The notes under the pieces were generated by a model. That model made no database searches. It was not told the origin of the DNA and worked only from the letters and a program-made list of their open reading frames with translations. A DNA stretch of 64,000 nt, taken from contig JASJFT010000112.1 of assembly GCA_030770425.1 (NCBI GenBank), forward strand, positions 84,500 to 148,499, in the 5' to 3' direction. The position numbers were made by a program, and so were the translations under genes. Shown one piece after another: positions 37,979 through 50,500 of this stretch (its first letter is position 1; each line of letters starts with the position of its first letter). This DNA comes from Darksidea phi (Eukaryota > Ascomycota > Dothideomycetes > Pleosporales > Lentitheciaceae).

Positions 37979-38539
37979 GATTACCGTCGCGGGCTTGCTT
38001 CTACGTCTATATTACGCCTTCATTCATGGGCGGCTTGCAAGAGCAGGATCGCTGGGCAAAACACCGCACCAGAATCCGCGACCGGCGACTTCGTCCTCGC
38101 ATCTCGCAGCTCGCGGCAGACTGAGGGCTCCATCGCCAGTCAGACGCCGCGTCCTGGTGCCTTTGCCCTAGTCCTCCACGTCCAGCCTGCACGAGTCCAA
38201 GTTGCTTGCACGCCCTGCCAGCAAGCGACGACGTGGCTTGTCTGCATAGCGATATTACAAAGGATACGTACTCACGGACGTGCCTCCATGTCAAATACTC
38301 GCCGTGGACAAACTGCGCTCTGTCGCTGACGCCTGACCAATCAGTGTGTCGCTGTTTCTCATCACTCCATGCTGTCACGGCGCAGACACATCCCTAAAAC
38401 CCGTGGGAGCGACGTCTGAATATATGTGAAGCCCTCTTATCTCGTCTCTCGTTCACGTACGACGTCAAGAAAGCACACAAACTTCTTCTAGCCCCGTTCG
38501 CCGTCTCCAACAGGTCTTGCCTAATTGGGAATACGCGAA

Positions 38540-41500
38540 ATGCTTCGAGAACGCGGACCAATCCCAGAGCTCTCGGTCCTTAACAGGCACCCAAGACTAC
38601 TCGACGGCCCTCGACTCTTGCACGAGCTAGTTCGCACGTCCTCGAACACGAATGCACCCGCGATCGATTTCCAGGAAGATGGATCGAGGAGACGTATTCT
38701 CACTTACGAGGAGCTGCATGCTTCGAGCGATGCTCTCGCGAAGAGGATCGTGGAAACACTGGCAAGGTTGGAAGACGCCTCCGTCGTTATCCCGGTGCTG
38801 CTACCACAGTCTCCGGAGCTTTACATTGCCCTGCTAGCCATCCTCAAGGCTGGCAAAGCATTTTGCCCCGTTGGATTGGATACGCCCAAAGAGCGACTGG
38901 ACTTTATTCTCCAGGATGTATCTGCCAATTTGGTCATCACAGACGCGGCGCGACGAGTTTGTTTGCCCTCATCGACCGGCCTCGAGGTATTGCTAGTTGG
39001 CCACACGATATCGGGAACGGCTTATACGTCCGCCCCAAAGACTTTTCTTACAAAGCCGGTACACTTGGCATATGTCTTATACACTTCTGGATCGACAGGA
39101 ATCCCCAAAGCGGTGAGCGTGTCTCACCTTGCCGTCACTCAAAGCATGTTGGCTCACGATCGGCACATCCCGCGATTTTCTCGCTTTCTGCAGTTCGCAG
39201 CCCCGACATTCGACGTGTCTATTTTCGAGATCTTCTTCACGCTCTACAGAGGGTGCACTCTGGTTGGCTGTGAGCGTTCGCAAATGCTCAATGATCTACC
39301 TGGAGTCATCACCTCGTTAGAAGTTGATGCTGCCGAACTCACTCCCACGGTGGTCAGCAACCTGCTCGGGGGCCGCAAGAGTGTGCCCGGGTTGAAGCTC
39401 CTGCTCACCATTGGCGAGATGCTAACCCGAAACATTATCGATGAATTCGGTGGGCACGGGTCCGTTGAGAGCATCCTGTGGGGCATGTATGGACCCACTG
39501 AAGCTGCTATCCACTGCACCCTGCAGCCTAGTTTTGCCAGACATGCCCCAGTGAGCAATATTGGTTTTCCACTGGACACCGTATCGGCCTTCATTGCTGC
39601 GCCTGTACCCGAAAGCAGCCCTTGTTCGAGCATCAAGATATTACCTTTTGGCGACATAGGCGAACTAGTAATCGGCGGGACTCAAATTGCAGACGAGTAT
39701 CTCAATCGGCCAGAACTCTCGGCGGCGTCGTTCATCAAACATCCGGAGTACGGTGTTCTATATCGCACGGGCGATAAAGCTCGATTACGCTCAGACTATA
39801 CTCTAGAATGCTTGGGGCGCATTGTATCCGGCCAAGTCAAGTTGAGAGGTCAAAGAGTTGAGCTTGGGGAGATCGAGCAGATTATCCTCAGTGTAGACGC
39901 TTGTCATAGCGCCGCCGTAATGGTTATCGAAAACACTTTGGTGGCGTTCTGTGCCAGCAAACCCGGCAGTGTCTCCAACGCCGTCATCCTGAGTACCTGC
40001 AAACATTGGCTACCAAGTTATATGGTACCGACTGAAATCATTCTACTTGAGCAGATGCCCCAGCTTCCATCCGGAAAGATAGATAAGTCAGCCCTGCAGG
40101 CGCATTTCGAGCGTAAACGGTACCAAAATGGTTTTCTGTCAACCCAATTAGGTGCCGAGGACGATTGCCCCATTACCCGCACAGTCCAGGACGCGCTTGG
40201 TCGCAATGTTCCACTAGACGCAGAGCTTAGGATTGATTCGCTGCGTTCTATCCGCATCGCCTCGTCATTACGTGCGCAAGGCTATAGCATAGGACCTATT
40301 GATATACTCTCAGCACCGAACCTCGAGAGTCTCATTACAATGTGTGAGAGGGGAAAAGGCAGCCACATTGAGCCTGATGAAAGCCCGAGCATTAGTGCCG
40401 ACCTTGCGACAAGGATTCCGGAGTTGCAAGACTTCCATCACGAGATCATGGACATATTTCCCTGTACTCCTTTACAGGAAGCAATGCTCGCTGAAACGAA
40501 CATGAGACCGGGCGCCTACTGCAACTGGATTGAGATCGAAATAGACAGGCCACTAAGTTTCCTACAGATCCGGGGGTTACTACAAGAGCTTACGCAGCGG
40601 AATGAAATTCTACGATCAGGGTTTCTCAACTCAACGATTACATCGGGTTCTTTCTTGCAAATCGTCTGGAAAGAATTGGCCATCTCTGCCATACAAGAGG
40701 TCAGTAATTTTTCAAGAACGTACTCCCTTGGATCCGTGGATTCGCTCCTACGACCATTTGCAGTGCAGGTACTTGTAAATTCGCATAGGCCTCGCCTTCT
40801 CTTCCAAATCCATCATGGATTGTACGATGGATGGTCCATCGACCTAATTCTACAAGATTTCAGTCACCTTATGTCTAATCGAATCACTGGCACTCGACCA
40901 CAATACCGCGAGGTGCTCAAATACTATCTCCAGCTACGAGGGTCCGAAAGTTTGGCCAAAAGCAGAGCGTACTGGGCCAAAATGCTCAACAACTACCATC
41001 CAAAAGCACTGCCAAATTTCAACGGCAAGGCCATTCATAGCAACGGAATAAGCTCCGTTCGCGGTGAATGTGCCGTTAATCCTCGATCATTGGTTGCTTG
41101 TGCGGACGAACACGCTATCAACCCTCAAGTGTTCTTCCAGACAGCAATCGGCTACATACTGAGCTTGTATCATGGCTCATCCGATGTGGTGCTCGGAACT
41201 GTCACCTCAGGGCGAACCATTCCTGTAACCAACGTGGAGAATATTGTCGGCCCGTGTATCGCATCTGTGCCATTTCGCATGGATTCCTCCGGTTCTACTC
41301 TTATCAGACATCTCTTACACAAGACGCAGAAGACGAATCGGGACATGCTTCAACATTGCACCCTGCCATTGCGGGACATTGCAAAGATGTGCAACATTCG
41401 TCCTGGCGAGCAGCTTTTCGAAGTTCTTTTCGTATGGCAGCAACCACTCTTCTCTACCGACAGCGATGTTCCTGAATTGACCGTGGTGGATAGTGCAGAC

Positions 41501-44500
41501 GACCTAGAGTTCAAGTTGACGCTCGAGTTCGAGCCACGCATCGAATCAGTTCTTTATCGGATAACGTACGATCCTTCGATCCTTCCGGAATCGCAAATCA
41601 AGTACCTGGTGCGCCAGATAGATCAAGTGGTCAATCACTTCGTTGCAAACATGAACGGTCAAGTGGATGATGTCACAAAGTGTTTCAGCACAGAGCTGGT
41701 CTCGGTTGCAAATCCAACGCCGGTACTCGACGTCTCTCAATATGGTCCAGCCCATGCTGTAGAAAAGAGGGCAAAGGAAACTCCGAATAAAGACGCGCTT
41801 ATTGTCGGCAGTATGGTCGACGGGGTCATGTGCGTGGGAGAAAGGTTCACATACGCTACTTTGAACATCATGGCAAATCGACTGGCGCGTGCCCTGGTAC
41901 AGCATGGTGCCGGCAGAGACCAGCTCATCGGTATCTTAATGGAGAAGTCGACCAACTTCTACGTCGCTGTTCTTGCAGTACTTAAGATTGGTTGCGGCTA
42001 CCTACCCATCACCCCAGATATGCCCCCAGAACGGACGAAGACAATATTAGCCGATGCCGAGGTAGCAATTTGCATTAGCGATTCTTCTTGTTCTACTGTT
42101 CTGCAACTGGAATCACTCACAACCCTGACACTTGATCAGCTCGATCTATCAGCCTACTCAGATCATGACCTTAGCATTCCGTACAATGGGTCGCATCTTG
42201 CCTATGCCATCTTCACCTCAGGCAGCACAGGAAAACCCAAAGGTGTTCTAGTCACTCAAGAGAATCTCATGAGCAATCTCACGTATCTTTCGTCTTTGTA
42301 TCCGACACCAAACGGCTCTCGCATGCTTCAGTCCTGCTCGCAAGCGTTCGATGTCTCTGTATTTGAGATATTCTTCTCGTGGCATGTGGGCATGTGTCTA
42401 TGCGCAGCATCAATGAGCGAAATCTTCTACGATCTCGAGGCCGCTATTGATAGCTTAGGTATCACACACCTGAGCTTAACACCAACAGTTGCTGCCTTAG
42501 TTGATCCAAACAAGGTGCCGAAGGTCAAGTTCCTCGTCACAGCAGGCGAGGCATTGACTGAGAATGTCAGGCGGAAGTGGGCCGGCAAAGGTCTATTTCA
42601 AGGTACGTTAGCTATTGCGTTTAGCAATGAAAGCTTCTAATAGATGCGTAGGTTATGGCCCGTCGGAAACAACGAATATTTGCACAGTACAGCCTTACGT
42701 GACTGCCGAGGTTTCAATCAACAACATCGGAAAGCCATTTCCGAATACTTCAGCCCTAGTAATGGTGCCAGATCAGGATTGCGTCGTTCCTCGCGGTGCA
42801 GTCGGTGAGCTTTGTTTTGGCGGAGCACAGGTCTTCCGCGGATATCTGAAGAGGCCCGAGTTAAACGCACAGAAGATCTTCGACCATCCTTTACACGGGC
42901 GCATCTATCGGTCTGGTGATATGGGGATACTGCTCCCGGATGACTCGATTCTATTCACTGGGCGCGTAGACGATCAAGTCAAGATTCGGGGCCAAAGGGT
43001 GGAACTTGGGGAAATCACATCCCTTGTCCTTGAACACTCTGCAGTGAAGGACTGCACTACTTTACTGCACAATAACGAGAAAAATGCCCAGAGACTCGTC
43101 ACTTTTTGGGTTCCGGCCAAAGTACCAATAACCACATTTGAGGCTCTTCCACCTACTGAATATCGGTCTTGTACACTTGATCTGTTCGAGACACTATCGC
43201 TCAAGCTGCCTGTCTATATGGTCCCGACGCACCTCGTACCGATTAGCCAGATCCCGGTGACACCTCAGGCAAAAGTGGATCGTCGGCGCCTGCGTACCAC
43301 CTTTGACGGTCTACCTGCAACATGGCTGGACCATATCGCATTGCGCCATGATATGGAGACCAAGGCTGTGGATTTCTCAAATTCGGAACGAAAGATTGCA
43401 GAAGTGTTAGCACAAACCCTTGCCGTACACTCTAGAGAGGTTCGACGTGCTTCGTCCTTCTTCAGCCTAGGGCTCGACTCGATCTCCGTTATTCGATTCG
43501 CAAAGGGGCTCAGAGATGCCGGCTTTGGCCACTTTCCTGTTTCTACGTTTTTCAAGAATCCTACGGTAGAGCGACTATCGTCAGTCATTGCCATGGAGCC
43601 TCAACCAGGCTCAAATGGCAAAGATCCTAACTGGGTCTTAGAAAATGTCTTCGAACAGCCTCAAATTCAGCAGATCCTCTCGGTATTTAGAGATCGCGGG
43701 ATAAAGGTGGAGAAAATCCTGCCATGTACGCCACTGCAGGAAGCCATGCTGGCAAGTACTTCGCCCTCTAAAGCATCCTATTACAACACGATGGTATTCC
43801 GAGTGAACGGGCAACTAGACCGTTTAAAGCAATGCTGGGTTCTCATGCTCAAGCGCCACGAAATTTTTCGCACCACTTTCGTGTCAACAGACCATCTGCA
43901 GTATGCTTTTGCGCAGGTTGTCCTTGCGCCTGAGTTAATACAGTGGGATCAGCTAGAAGCAAGCGAGGATGTCTCCACATATGTCAAAGAAGTACTACCA
44001 CCCTTACTCCGAGCGCATCGGCCCCCAATTCGATTGGCAATACAAGGTACCGGAAGCTCAAAGAGACTCATTTTCTGTTGTCATCACGCGCTTTATGATG
44101 GAACCGCTATATCCACCTTGTTAAGCGAGATACAAGAAAATTATCTGGGAAGGGAACTGCCACCCCCCATTTCATACGAGCGGTATCTTCAGTATGTGGT
44201 AACTCAGGACCTCGAGGCAGCTGATGGCTTCTGGAACGCATCTTTGGCCAGATTTCAACCAACATTATTTCCAAATATCACCCCCAAGCCTCAAAACCAC
44301 GAGCCAGAAACCTTCTCCATCGCAAGGACGCTACAGACTCCGCTCAGCAATGCGATCGAATATTGTCAATCGAACTCGTTCTCTCTTCTTGCAATGATGC
44401 AGGCTGCATGGGCAAAGCTGCTACACTTCTGCATGGGCGAGAACGATCTCTGCTTTGGTAACGTTGTGAGTGCACGTACGCTGTCAGAAGATGAGCTAGA

Positions 44501-47500
44501 CCGGCTCGTCGCACCTTGTTTCAATACTCTTCCCGTGAGATTTAAATTTAGCACTCGGGGCTCTAATATCGACATGTGTCATCGACTTCACTCTTGCAAT
44601 ATCGACTCACTGTCTTTTCAGTTGACCCCTCTTCGGCGGATACAATCCAAGGTGCTCAAAGAGCAAGGCCGACTATTCGATACGCTATTCATACTCCAGC
44701 AGCCTAGCACGCCGCTCAACGATTCAATCTGGTGTCTAGAAGAAGACATAGGGGAGATGGACTTTCCACTAGTGTGTGAGGTGTTTCAGAATAGGAAGGA
44801 TGATAATTTAAGACTTGTCCTGCACTGCAGCGATGCACTACTTCAGCAACAGGATGCAAAGGTTCTCGCGGAGACCTTTGACAACGCGTTACAATCTATC
44901 CTCCATTTCCCGAACTCACCGACCGATGACACTGTTGGCTTCCCTGGCCGGTTACTATCACAGTTCAATATGAACTTCAGGAGCCTTGGACCGCCTCATC
45001 ACGAGCTTCTGCACTCAGCATTTGAGCTGAACGCTATTCAGCGACCGGATGCTATCGCCTTAGACTTCTACGACGCAAGCGGACAGAAGCAAACATTCAC
45101 CTTCAGGACACTGAATGAAAGGGCAAATCAAATCGCTCATGCTTTGGTTGAGCGTGGTATCGGAGTAGAAGATATAGTTCCAGTGTATATTTCGAAGAGC
45201 CCTCAATTTTATGCTAGCGTCATTGGTGTTCTCAAAGCTGGCGCAGCGTTTACTCCGGTCCATCCAGGCCTACCTGAGGCAAGGAAACGCTTCATGGTCT
45301 CAGAGCTTCGGCCCAAGGTGATTCTTTGCCTAACAAGCTCCCTCGATTGGTCCTGGGATATACCGGTGCTTAATGTCACGGAGGTGGCTTGTTATGCAAA
45401 GGAAAACCCTAAGATTCGAGGACTCCACCCAACTAGTCTCGCGTACTGCCTCTATACCTCTGGCTCGACTGGTGTACCAAAAGCTGTCAGCATGGAGCAT
45501 CGCGCTCCTCTTCAAACGATCGAAAGCTCTCGATCAGTGATACCTTGGAAGCATGACTCGAGGCTCTTGCAATATGCTGCTGTCACCTTCGACATGTGCT
45601 ATTACGACTGCTTCCTCGCTTGGAGCTTGGGCTTCGCCCTTTGCGCTGCCGAACAAGATGCACTGCTGAATGACCTCACGCATATAATTAACATTCTAGA
45701 CGTGGACTTGCTCGAGCTGACGCCTTCAGTTGCCGCATCTCTTCGTCGAACTGAAGTGCCAGGTGTGAAATGGCTGTATTGCATTGGTGAAGCAATGACT
45801 TTCGAAGTTGTGAGACAATGGGGTTACGCCTGCGTCAACTCTTACGGTCCCACTGAAGCAGCCTTCTGTACGACCATTTTCCCAGTCGACAAGGAGATCA
45901 AGACATCCATTATCGGGCAGCCATTTCCGACAACTTCTTTCGCCGTTTTCCCAAACCAAGGCGAACGCCCAGTTCCATTACTCGGCGTCGGCGAACTGTA
46001 CATCGGCGGTGCTCAACTGGCCAGAGGATACTACGGCAAGCCCGATCTAACAGAAGAGAGGTTTGTGCAGAAGTGTGGACAAAGGTTCTACAAGAGTGGC
46101 GATATAGTTCGCATGTTAAGTGACGGCAACTTTGAGTTCCTGGGACGTGCGGACGATCAGGTCAAAATCCGAGGTTTACGCGTCGAGTTGGGAGAGATCA
46201 ACCACGTTATTCAGGATTGCGATGATCGCATTGCTGCTGTTACAACTCAAATCCTGCGGAGATCAGCAGGTTTAAAAGACCAGCTTGTTTCCTTCCTAGT
46301 ACACCGGGATTCTACCGATGGAGAAGAGCAAGCAGAGCTGAGACTCAAAGCAAAACAGAGAGCAGCAGACCAGCTCCCAGCATATATGGTCCCACAGTTC
46401 TTTCTCTCCGTTGACGAAATTCCAAGATCTATGGCTGGAAAGGTCGACAAGAAGGCTCTTGCGGAGATCTTTGCGGAGTCCGAAGAGGTGGAGTCTAGTG
46501 CGGATCAGTCGGATCGAGACGATCCCGAACATGAATGGACTGAGAACGAGAACCAGATCCGAGGTGTATTAGCGCGACTTTCGGGAACTCCTCTAGAAGA
46601 TATATCGCCCTGGGCCACCATCTACCAGCTTGGCCTTGACAGTATTAGCGCAGTGCAGATTGCGGCTGCTCTGCGCAGGCACGGACTCCCGGCAAACGCT
46701 GCAGATGTGATGAAATATATGAACTGCAAAGACCTTGCTTTGGGGCTCAACCATCTGTCTACAGCGCAATCGGCAGAAGCTAAGCCTATCGACTTTGGAT
46801 CTTTCGAGCAGAGGCATAGGCTAGATGTTGTACGGACATGCAACATTAGAGATGCAGACATTGAGGCGATTCGGCCTTGTACTTCTCTTCAAACCGCAAT
46901 GCTCTCGCAGTTTACTGCAACGAATGAGGGCATTTACTTCAATTACCTGCGTTTACAGCTGAACGCCGGTGTTGACCTCGGCCGGATGAGAGGCGCTTGG
47001 GAGGCGGCTGTACAAAAGCATCGTATGCTACGTACCGGTTTTGCTCACATCAGAGACAATAAGACGCCGTTTGCCATGATTCATTACGCCTATGAAAGCA
47101 TATCGTTGCCATGGTACGATGCTACAAGTAATGCAGATCCAGTCGAGAAGTGGATTGGCAAAGCACAACGTAAAGCCGCAAGGCAGCTCCACCTGCCGCC
47201 CTGGTGTGTGCGGATTGTCAATGAGCATGATATGACTTACGTTGATCTAGCTCTCTTACATGCCATATTCGATGCTCAGAGTCTGCGCCTCATCTTTGAT
47301 GATATCATACGAGCATACAACGACAAGTCAATTGGCATAGCGCCTCCTTTGGAACGACTTCTCAGCAATATCATGCGCTCGAGTAGTGCCGAGAACACCC
47401 AGCGGAACGGCTTCTGGATGCAGCTAAGCAAATCAGCGGCACCGACCCGCTTTCCTAACCTATCACCTGTACGATACGACCCAGCTCCTCCGGTTGTAGT

Positions 47501-50500
47501 CACCAAGTTCGCTTCGAGAACAATGGACGAGCTAGATACGGGGTGCAGAAGAGCGAACATTAGTCTTCAAGTTGCCGGTATGGCTAGTTGGGCAGCACTT
47601 CTCTCTGAATATACTGGGGAGCACGCAGTCACCTTCGGCGTGGTTCTCTCCGGTCGAAATTTTGATGGAGCGGATGCAGCTGTTTTCCCTTGCATTACTA
47701 CCGTCCCGTTTGTGTGCGATACCTCCGGTCGCAAAGAGAAGGTTTTGAAGGATGCGATAGCTCTAAGCGCTGACATTCAGCGGCATCAATTCACACCTCT
47801 TAGTCAGATTCAGAGACTGATGGGTTACCCGAATGAGCCGCTTTTCGATACGATATTTGCCTTCCAGAAATTATCTGGAAGCAATAGCGAGCACGATTTA
47901 TGGACCATTGTTGATGAGAAGGCAACGATTGAATACCCCATCTCGATTGAGCTGGAAACCAAAAGAGGGCGACTAGAGTTCCGACTCACCTTCTTGCCTC
48001 ACCATTTGCCCCGGGGACAGGCAGCACTAATACTTGAGCAACTCGATCATCTGCTTAATTTCTATATCTTCGAAGACACGCGACTGCCAGCCAATACGAC
48101 CGATGTCCCGTCGCTTTACTCAGTCACGCCAGCGAAACAGCCAACGATACCATCTGAAGCTAAACTACTACACCAGTTGGTGGAACACACAGCAGCCAAG
48201 TATCCTGACCGCACTGCTCTCGACTTCGCCACGTCGCTGCATAAAGACACGTACACAAGTGAAAAATGGACGTATAGGGAACTGGATTGTGAAGGGAACA
48301 GAATCGCCCATCTACTCACTTCTCGGGGAGTTCGTCCAGGGGAGCTCGTCGGGGTGTGCTTCAACAAGTGTCCGGAGGCTTCATTCGCAATGCTTGGAAC
48401 ACTTAAAGCTGGCTGTGCATTCGTGGCACTGGATCCGGGTTCGCCAGCTGCACGCAAGGCCTTCATGATCAAGGACGCTAGCGCAAAGGTCGTGCTTTCA
48501 ATGAAGCAGCATTCTGCTGACATGGAAGAGAGCGTGAACGCAACGGTCCTTAACCTCGATGAAGTGGATTGGCGGTGCATGTCACCGAAAAGGCCCTCTC
48601 TTGAACGCGAGATTGACACCCAAGACCGTAGCTACTGCCTGTACACGTCTGGTACCACCGGCACACCGAAAGGCTGCGAACTTACACACGAGAACGCTGT
48701 TCAAGCCCTCCTCTCTTTTCAACGTCTGTTCGCTGGACACTGGGACGAATCGTCTCGTTGGCTTCAGTTCGCCTCATTTCACTTTGACGTCTCGGTTCTC
48801 GAACAGTATTGGGGCTGGTCTGTCGGTATCTGTGTGGTATCCGCACCGCGAGACATTATCTTCGAAGATCTCGCTACTTCTATTAGGACCCTGGGCATCA
48901 CGCACATTGACTTAACTCCGAGTCTAGCTCGCATTCTACACCCCGATGACGTTCCCAGTCTCTGCAAAGGAGTTTTTATCACCGGTGGTGAGAGCTTAAA
49001 GCAGGAGATCCTCGATGTCTGGGGCCCTAAAGGAGTTATTTACAATGGGTACGGACCTACCGAGGCCACGATTGGTGTGACAATGTACCCGCGCGTACCT
49101 GCAAACGGCAAGCCGTCTAATATCGGCTCCCAGTTTGATAACGTGGGCTCGTACATCCTTCGTCCCGGATCGGAAGTTCCGGTTTTACGAGGAGGAGTCG
49201 GCGAGCTTTGTGTCTCTGGGAAGCTTGTCGGCAAGGGCTACCTAAACCGTGCGGACCTAACAGACGAGCGCTTTCCTCATCTTGAGTGTTTCAATGAGAG
49301 GGTTTATCGTACCGGAGATCTCGTTAGAATCCTGCATGATGGCACTTTTGACTTTCTTGGTCGAGCGGATGATCAAGTCAAACTCCGCGGACAGCGTCTC
49401 GAGATCGGAGAAATCAACTCGGTCATCAAGCAGTCGAGCATTGCTGTGGCAGATGTCGCAACAGTGGTGCTGAAACACCCGAAGCAACAGAGCGAACAAC
49501 TCGTTTCCTTTGTCGTTACTGGGGCTAAGGCGAGAGGCGAGGCGAACATCGTGCTTGAGAAGACTGACGAGCTAGCTAATGTGAGACAAGTCTGTCAAGA
49601 GAAGCTTCCGCCGTACATGGTGCCGACTCACTTCGTCGCTCTCACAAATCTACCCCTCTCTACAAACAATAAGGCCGACGCCAGGAGGCTGAAGGATATG
49701 TACGAAGGTTTGACTGTCAATGACCTACAGCTCTTCTCATCGGCCTCTCAAACCAAGGATGAAAAGTGGTCGAAGCAAGAAGAATGTATTCGCAGCGTGC
49801 TAAAGGAGGTTCTGGAAATCGGCAACGACTTCGGAAAGGATACCAGCTTCTTCGAGTTGGGCATGGACTCTATCACAGTCATTAGCGTTTCACGGGCGCT
49901 GAAGCAGGCTGCGTTCTCGAAGGCTACTATCTCTACGATTATGACGCACGCGACGGTGCGCAGGCTTGCCAAAACTCTTTCCGATATAAATTCCGCATCA
50001 AGCGACCGCGGCTCCATCGTTGCAGCACAGCAACTTATTACGGCAACCCATCACCGTCATAGACGCAGTGTTGCCGAATCTGTGTCCACAGATGCGAGGA
50101 ACATAGAAGCTCTTGCTCCATGTACGCCGCTACAGCAGGGCATGATCGCGAGATCACTGGAGAGCGAACAGGGGCTCTATTTCAACTCATTCCACTTCAA
50201 GCTTGCTAAGGAGATTGATTTAGAAAAGTTGCAGCACGCGTGGCAAATCGTTCTCGGTTCGACCCAGATCTTACGAACTGTGTTCATCAGCACTACGGAT
50301 GGGTTTGTACAGGCTGCGCTGCGTAAGACTCATCTCCGCCTTGAACACGTCACTCTTCAGAAGGGTACGAAAATCGAGGACTATCTCGACAAGCGAAAGA
50401 AGGACTGGGTACGATATAATCAGCCTAATATGAAAACGCCCTTCGAACTCGTGCTTCTCAGAACGGCAGAGCACGCTATGCTGGTTGTGCATATGTTCCA

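Larger units (their letters stand above)
37331..38539. other. Divergent promoter of transporter and NRPS
   Basis: No gene seen. Contains two SreA-type GATA sites and a CCAAT box at 38337-38341, about 200 bp upstream of the NRPS start; CCAAT is the core of the CBC/HapX iron-regulatory site, but a lone CCAAT is weak evidence. Overlapping GC-rich frames at 37547-37913 look accidental. Confidence 0.5.

Noticed and set aside
42603..42651. Apparent split of the NRPS into two genes
   Set aside because: A 49 nt intron with GTACGT donor and GTAG acceptor joins the halves of A2 in phase, restoring the GYGPSE core.
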